From Rubrivivax sp. (GTDB lineage: Bacteria > Pseudomonadota > Gammaproteobacteria > Burkholderiales > Burkholderiaceae_C), in the NCBI GenBank assembly GCA_030693565.1, contig JAUYAJ010000550.1, positions 1 to 7,457 of the forward strand: DNA of 7,457 bases. The letters run 5' to 3'. The position numbers were made by a program, and so were the translations under genes. Shown one piece after another: positions 5,365 through 7,457 of this stretch; the stretch's first letter is position 1; each line of letters begins with the position of its first letter. The notes under the pieces are model-generated. The model did not search any database, was not told the origin of the DNA, and saw only the letters and a list, made by a program, of their open reading frames with translations.

Positions 5365-7457
5365 ATGACGACCCACGAAGGACTGACCGTCTTGGACACC
5401 GAAAACCCCTTGCTCCAGCCCTGGACGGCGCCCTTCGGCCTGCCGCCTTTCGAACGCCTGCGCGCCTGCCACTTCGAGCCGGCGCTGCTGGCGGCGATGC
5501 GCGAGCAACGCGACGAATTGCAGGCGATTGCCCGCAGCGCCGCCGCGCCCAGCTTCGACAACACGCTGGCCGCCTTCGACCGCAGCGGCGGCCGGCTGGC
5601 GCGCATCGCCTCGGTCTTCTACAACCTGACCGCCTCGCACACCGACGCCCAGTTGCAGGCCGTGCAGCGCACGATGGCGGCGCCGCTGGCGGCCCACCAC
5701 AGTGCCGTCTACATGGACGCCGCGCTGTTCGCCCGCGTCGACGTGCTGCACGAGCAGCGCGCCGCGCTGGCGCTGGATGCCGAGTCGCTGCGCCTGCTCG
5801 AGCGTGTGCACCTGGACTTCGTGCGCGCTGGCGCCCGCCTGCCAGCTGCCGAGCAGCGCCGCTACGCCCAGGTGATGGAAGAACTGGCAGCGCTGACGAC
5901 GGCGTTTGCGCAGAACGTGTTGCACGACGAGTCAAGCTACGAGCTGCGTCTGGCGGGTGAAGCCGATCTGGCCGGACTGCCCGGCTTTGTGCGCGACGCC
6001 GCCCGCCAGGCCGCCGCCGACCGCGGCCACGACGGCTGGGTGATCACGCTGTCGCGCTCGCTGGTCGTGCCTTTCCTGACCTTCTCGCAGCGCCGCGACC
6101 TGCGCGAACAAGCCTGGCGCGCCTGGGTCGGCCGCGGTGAACACACCGGCGAGCACGACAACCGCGAGGTCGCGCGCCAGATCCTGCGCCTGCGCAACGA
6201 ACAGGCGCGCTTGCACGGCCACGCCTGCTACGCCGACTATGCACTCACCGACACCATGGCCGGCACCCGCGGCGCGGTGCAAAAGCTGCTCGACGAAGTC
6301 TGGCCGCGCGCCCTGGTGGCCGCGCAGCGCGAGGCGCAGGCGCTGCGCGAAGCCATGGACGGCGCCGGCGCCGACCACGCCATCGAAAACTGGGACTGGC
6401 GCTACTGGGCCGAGAAAGTGCGGGTGGCACGCTACGCGCTCGACGACGCCGAGATCAAGCCCTACTTCCAGCTTGAGCGCATGGTCGAAGCGGCGTTCGA
6501 CTGCGCGACGCGCTTGTTCGGCCTGCGCTTCACGGCGCGGCCCGACTTGCCGGTCTACCACCCCGACGTCAAGGCTTACGAAGTCAGCGCCGCCGACGGC
6601 CGCACGGTCGGCTTGTTCCTGCAGGACAACTTCGCCCGCACCAGCAAGCGCAGCGGCGCCTGGATGAGCTCGCTGCGCTGGCAAAGCCGCAACAGCGCCG
6701 GCGGCGCCGTCGAAGGCTTTGCGCTGCCGATCATCCTCAACAACAACAACTTCGCCAAAGGCGCGCCGGGGGCGCCGACGCTGCTGTCGATGGACGACGC
6801 GCGCACGCTGTTCCACGAATTCGGCCATGGCCTGCACGGGCTGCTGTCCGACGTCACTTTCGACCGTCTGTCGGGCACGCAGGTGCTGCGCGACTTCGTC
6901 GAACTGCCGTCACAGATCTTCGAGCACTGGATCACCGAGCCCGAGGTGCTGCAGCGCCATGCGCGCCACTGGCAGACCGGCGAGCCGCTGCCGGCCGAAC
7001 TGCTGGCACGGCTGAAGGCGGCGCGGCGCTTCAACCAGGGTTACGAGACGGTGCGCTACACCGCCAGCGCGATCACCGACCTGACGGTGCATTCGCTGAC
7101 CGACGCCGAGCCGCCGGCCGACCTGTGCCGCTTCGAGGCCGACTTGCTGCAGGCACAAGGCCTGCCCGCGGGTGTCGGGCTCAACCACCGGCTGGTCCAC
7201 TTCCAGCACTTGTTTTCGGGCTCAAGCTACGCCGCCGGCTACTACGTCTACCTCTGGGCCGAAGTGCTCGACGCCGACGGCTACGACGCCTTCACCGAAG
7301 CGGGCAGCCCCTTCGACCCCCAGGTGGCGGCGCGCGTGCAGCGCTACCTCTACGGCAGCGGCAACAGCCTGGAGCCCGGCGCCGCGTTTGCCGCTTTCCG
7401 CGGCCGCGCGCCGACGGTGACGCCGCTGCTGCGCAAGCGCGGCCTGCTGGCCGAGCC
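5365..7457 (+). CDS. dcp: Peptidyl-dipeptidase Dcp / oligopeptidase, M3 zinc metallopeptidase; right end cut by window
   Basis: Zinc peptidase that removes C-terminal dipeptides from, or cuts, short peptides; it has no signal peptide, so it is probably cytoplasmic. The 697 visible residues end at LRKRGLLAEP, close to the expected C-terminus (E. coli Dcp is about 680). The zinc motif HEFGH is at 484-488 (His484, Glu485, His488), and the third ligand Glu513 lies in RDFVELPSQI, 29 residues after His484 as in Dcp. RFNQGYE and the tyrosine-rich YAAGYYVYLW (622-631) supply substrate-binding residues. The sequence around the zinc site (FHEFGHGLHGLLSD, SGT.VLRDFVE) and the ending (GNS, RGRAP, KRGL) look more like Dcp than PrlC/OpdA, though the M3A subfamily call is less sure than the family. 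The ATG at 5365 has a poor ribosome site; an in-frame TTG at 5392 lies nine bases after GAAGGA and may be the true start. Probably co-transcribed with the preceding secreted protein. Confidence 0.92.
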   Translation, partial: MTTHEGLTVLDTENPLLQPWTAPFGLPPFERLRACHFEPALLAAMREQRDELQAIARSAAAPSFDNTLAAFDRSGGRLARIASVFYNLTASHTDAQLQAVQRTMAAPLAAHHSAVYMDAALFARVDVLHEQRAALALDAESLRLLERVHLDFVRAGARLPAAEQRRYAQVMEELAALTTAFAQNVLHDESSYELRLAGEADLAGLPGFVRDAARQAAADRGHDGWVITLSRSLVVPFLTFSQRRDLREQAWRAWVGRGEHTGEHDNREVARQILRLRNEQARLHGHACYADYALTDTMAGTRGAVQKLLDEVWPRALVAAQREAQALREAMDGAGADHAIENWDWRYWAEKVRVARYALDDAEIKPYFQLERMVEAAFDCATRLFGLRFTARPDLPVYHPDVKAYEVSAADGRTVGLFLQDNFARTSKRSGAWMSSLRWQSRNSAGGAVEGFALPIILNNNNFAKGAPGAPTLLSMDDARTLFHEFGHGLHGLLSDVTFDRLSGTQVLRDFVELPSQIFEHWITEPEVLQRHARHWQTGEPLPAELLARLKAARRFNQGYETVRYTASAITDLTVHSLTDAEPPADLCRFEADLLQAQGLPAGVGLNHRLVHFQHLFSGSSYAAGYYVYLWAEVLDADGYDAFTEAGSPFDPQVAARVQRYLYGSGNSLEPGAAFAAFRGRAPTVTPLLRKRGLLAE
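5377..5382 (+). promoter_or_regulatory. Shine-Dalgarno-like site favouring a later dcp start
   Basis: GAAGGA lies nine bases before the in-frame TTG at 5392. Starting there would give a protein beginning MDTENPLLQPW, with the NPLL near the N-terminus as in typical Dcp proteins, and would shorten it by nine residues. The ATG at 5365 has only a weak GTGAG six bases before it. Confidence 0.4.

Noticed and set aside
4485..5606. A 373-codon minus-strand open frame spanning the end of gcdH, the secreted protein and the start of dcp
   Set aside because: It crosses three plus-strand genes, has no ribosome site worth naming and no recognisable domain.
5932..6837. A 301-codon minus-strand open frame opposite dcp
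   Set aside because: Shadow of the M3 peptidase; the real frame is continuous and contains HEFGH and the other zinc-site residues.
1..7457. Mobile elements, CRISPR arrays, tRNA/rRNA genes, riboswitches
   Set aside because: No terminal inverted repeats with transposase, no spaced direct repeats, and no cloverleaf or conserved RNA motif could be seen on either strand.

Overview
The window is compact, very GC-rich (roughly 70% by eye) bacterial chromosome with strong G/C third-position codon bias. The protein types suggest a Burkholderiales-type betaproteobacterium of the Rubrivivax/Leptothrix/Methylibium/Ideonella kind: a LexA with a longer linker than in E. coli, a lexA-linked Cdd1-family helix-hairpin-helix protein, a stand-alone glutaryl-CoA dehydrogenase and a Dcp-like M3 peptidase. 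The taxonomic call is inference from protein style. No mobile element, tRNA, rRNA or CRISPR array is visible. Every gap between genes is under about 120 bases.

Left part (1-1833): an asparaginase, cut by the left edge, is transcribed leftwards. It diverges from lexA, and the gap of 86 bases holds a good LexA (SOS) box plus two further palindromes with the same CTG-N10-CAG geometry. lexA is followed after six bases by a small Cdd1-family helix-hairpin-helix protein that has no Shine-Dalgarno site of its own, so the two look like one autoregulated, DNA-damage-responsive transcript.

Middle part (1834-4579): after GC-rich hairpins comes a translationally coupled pair of small proteins of unknown function (1947-2728, ATGA overlap). 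They converge on msrA (minus strand, methionine sulfoxide repair). msrA diverges from gcdH, a complete glutaryl-CoA dehydrogenase of lysine, tryptophan and aromatic acid catabolism.

Right part (4594-7457): after two small hairpins with identical stems comes a secreted, cysteine-bracketed coiled-coil protein of unknown function. It is followed seven bases later by a dipeptidyl carboxypeptidase (M3, Dcp type) that lacks only its last few residues at the right edge. Overall this looks like ordinary core chromosome. The points most worth a second look are the three-palindrome operator region shared by asparaginase and lexA, the lexA-cdd1 operon, and the two groups of unknown proteins.
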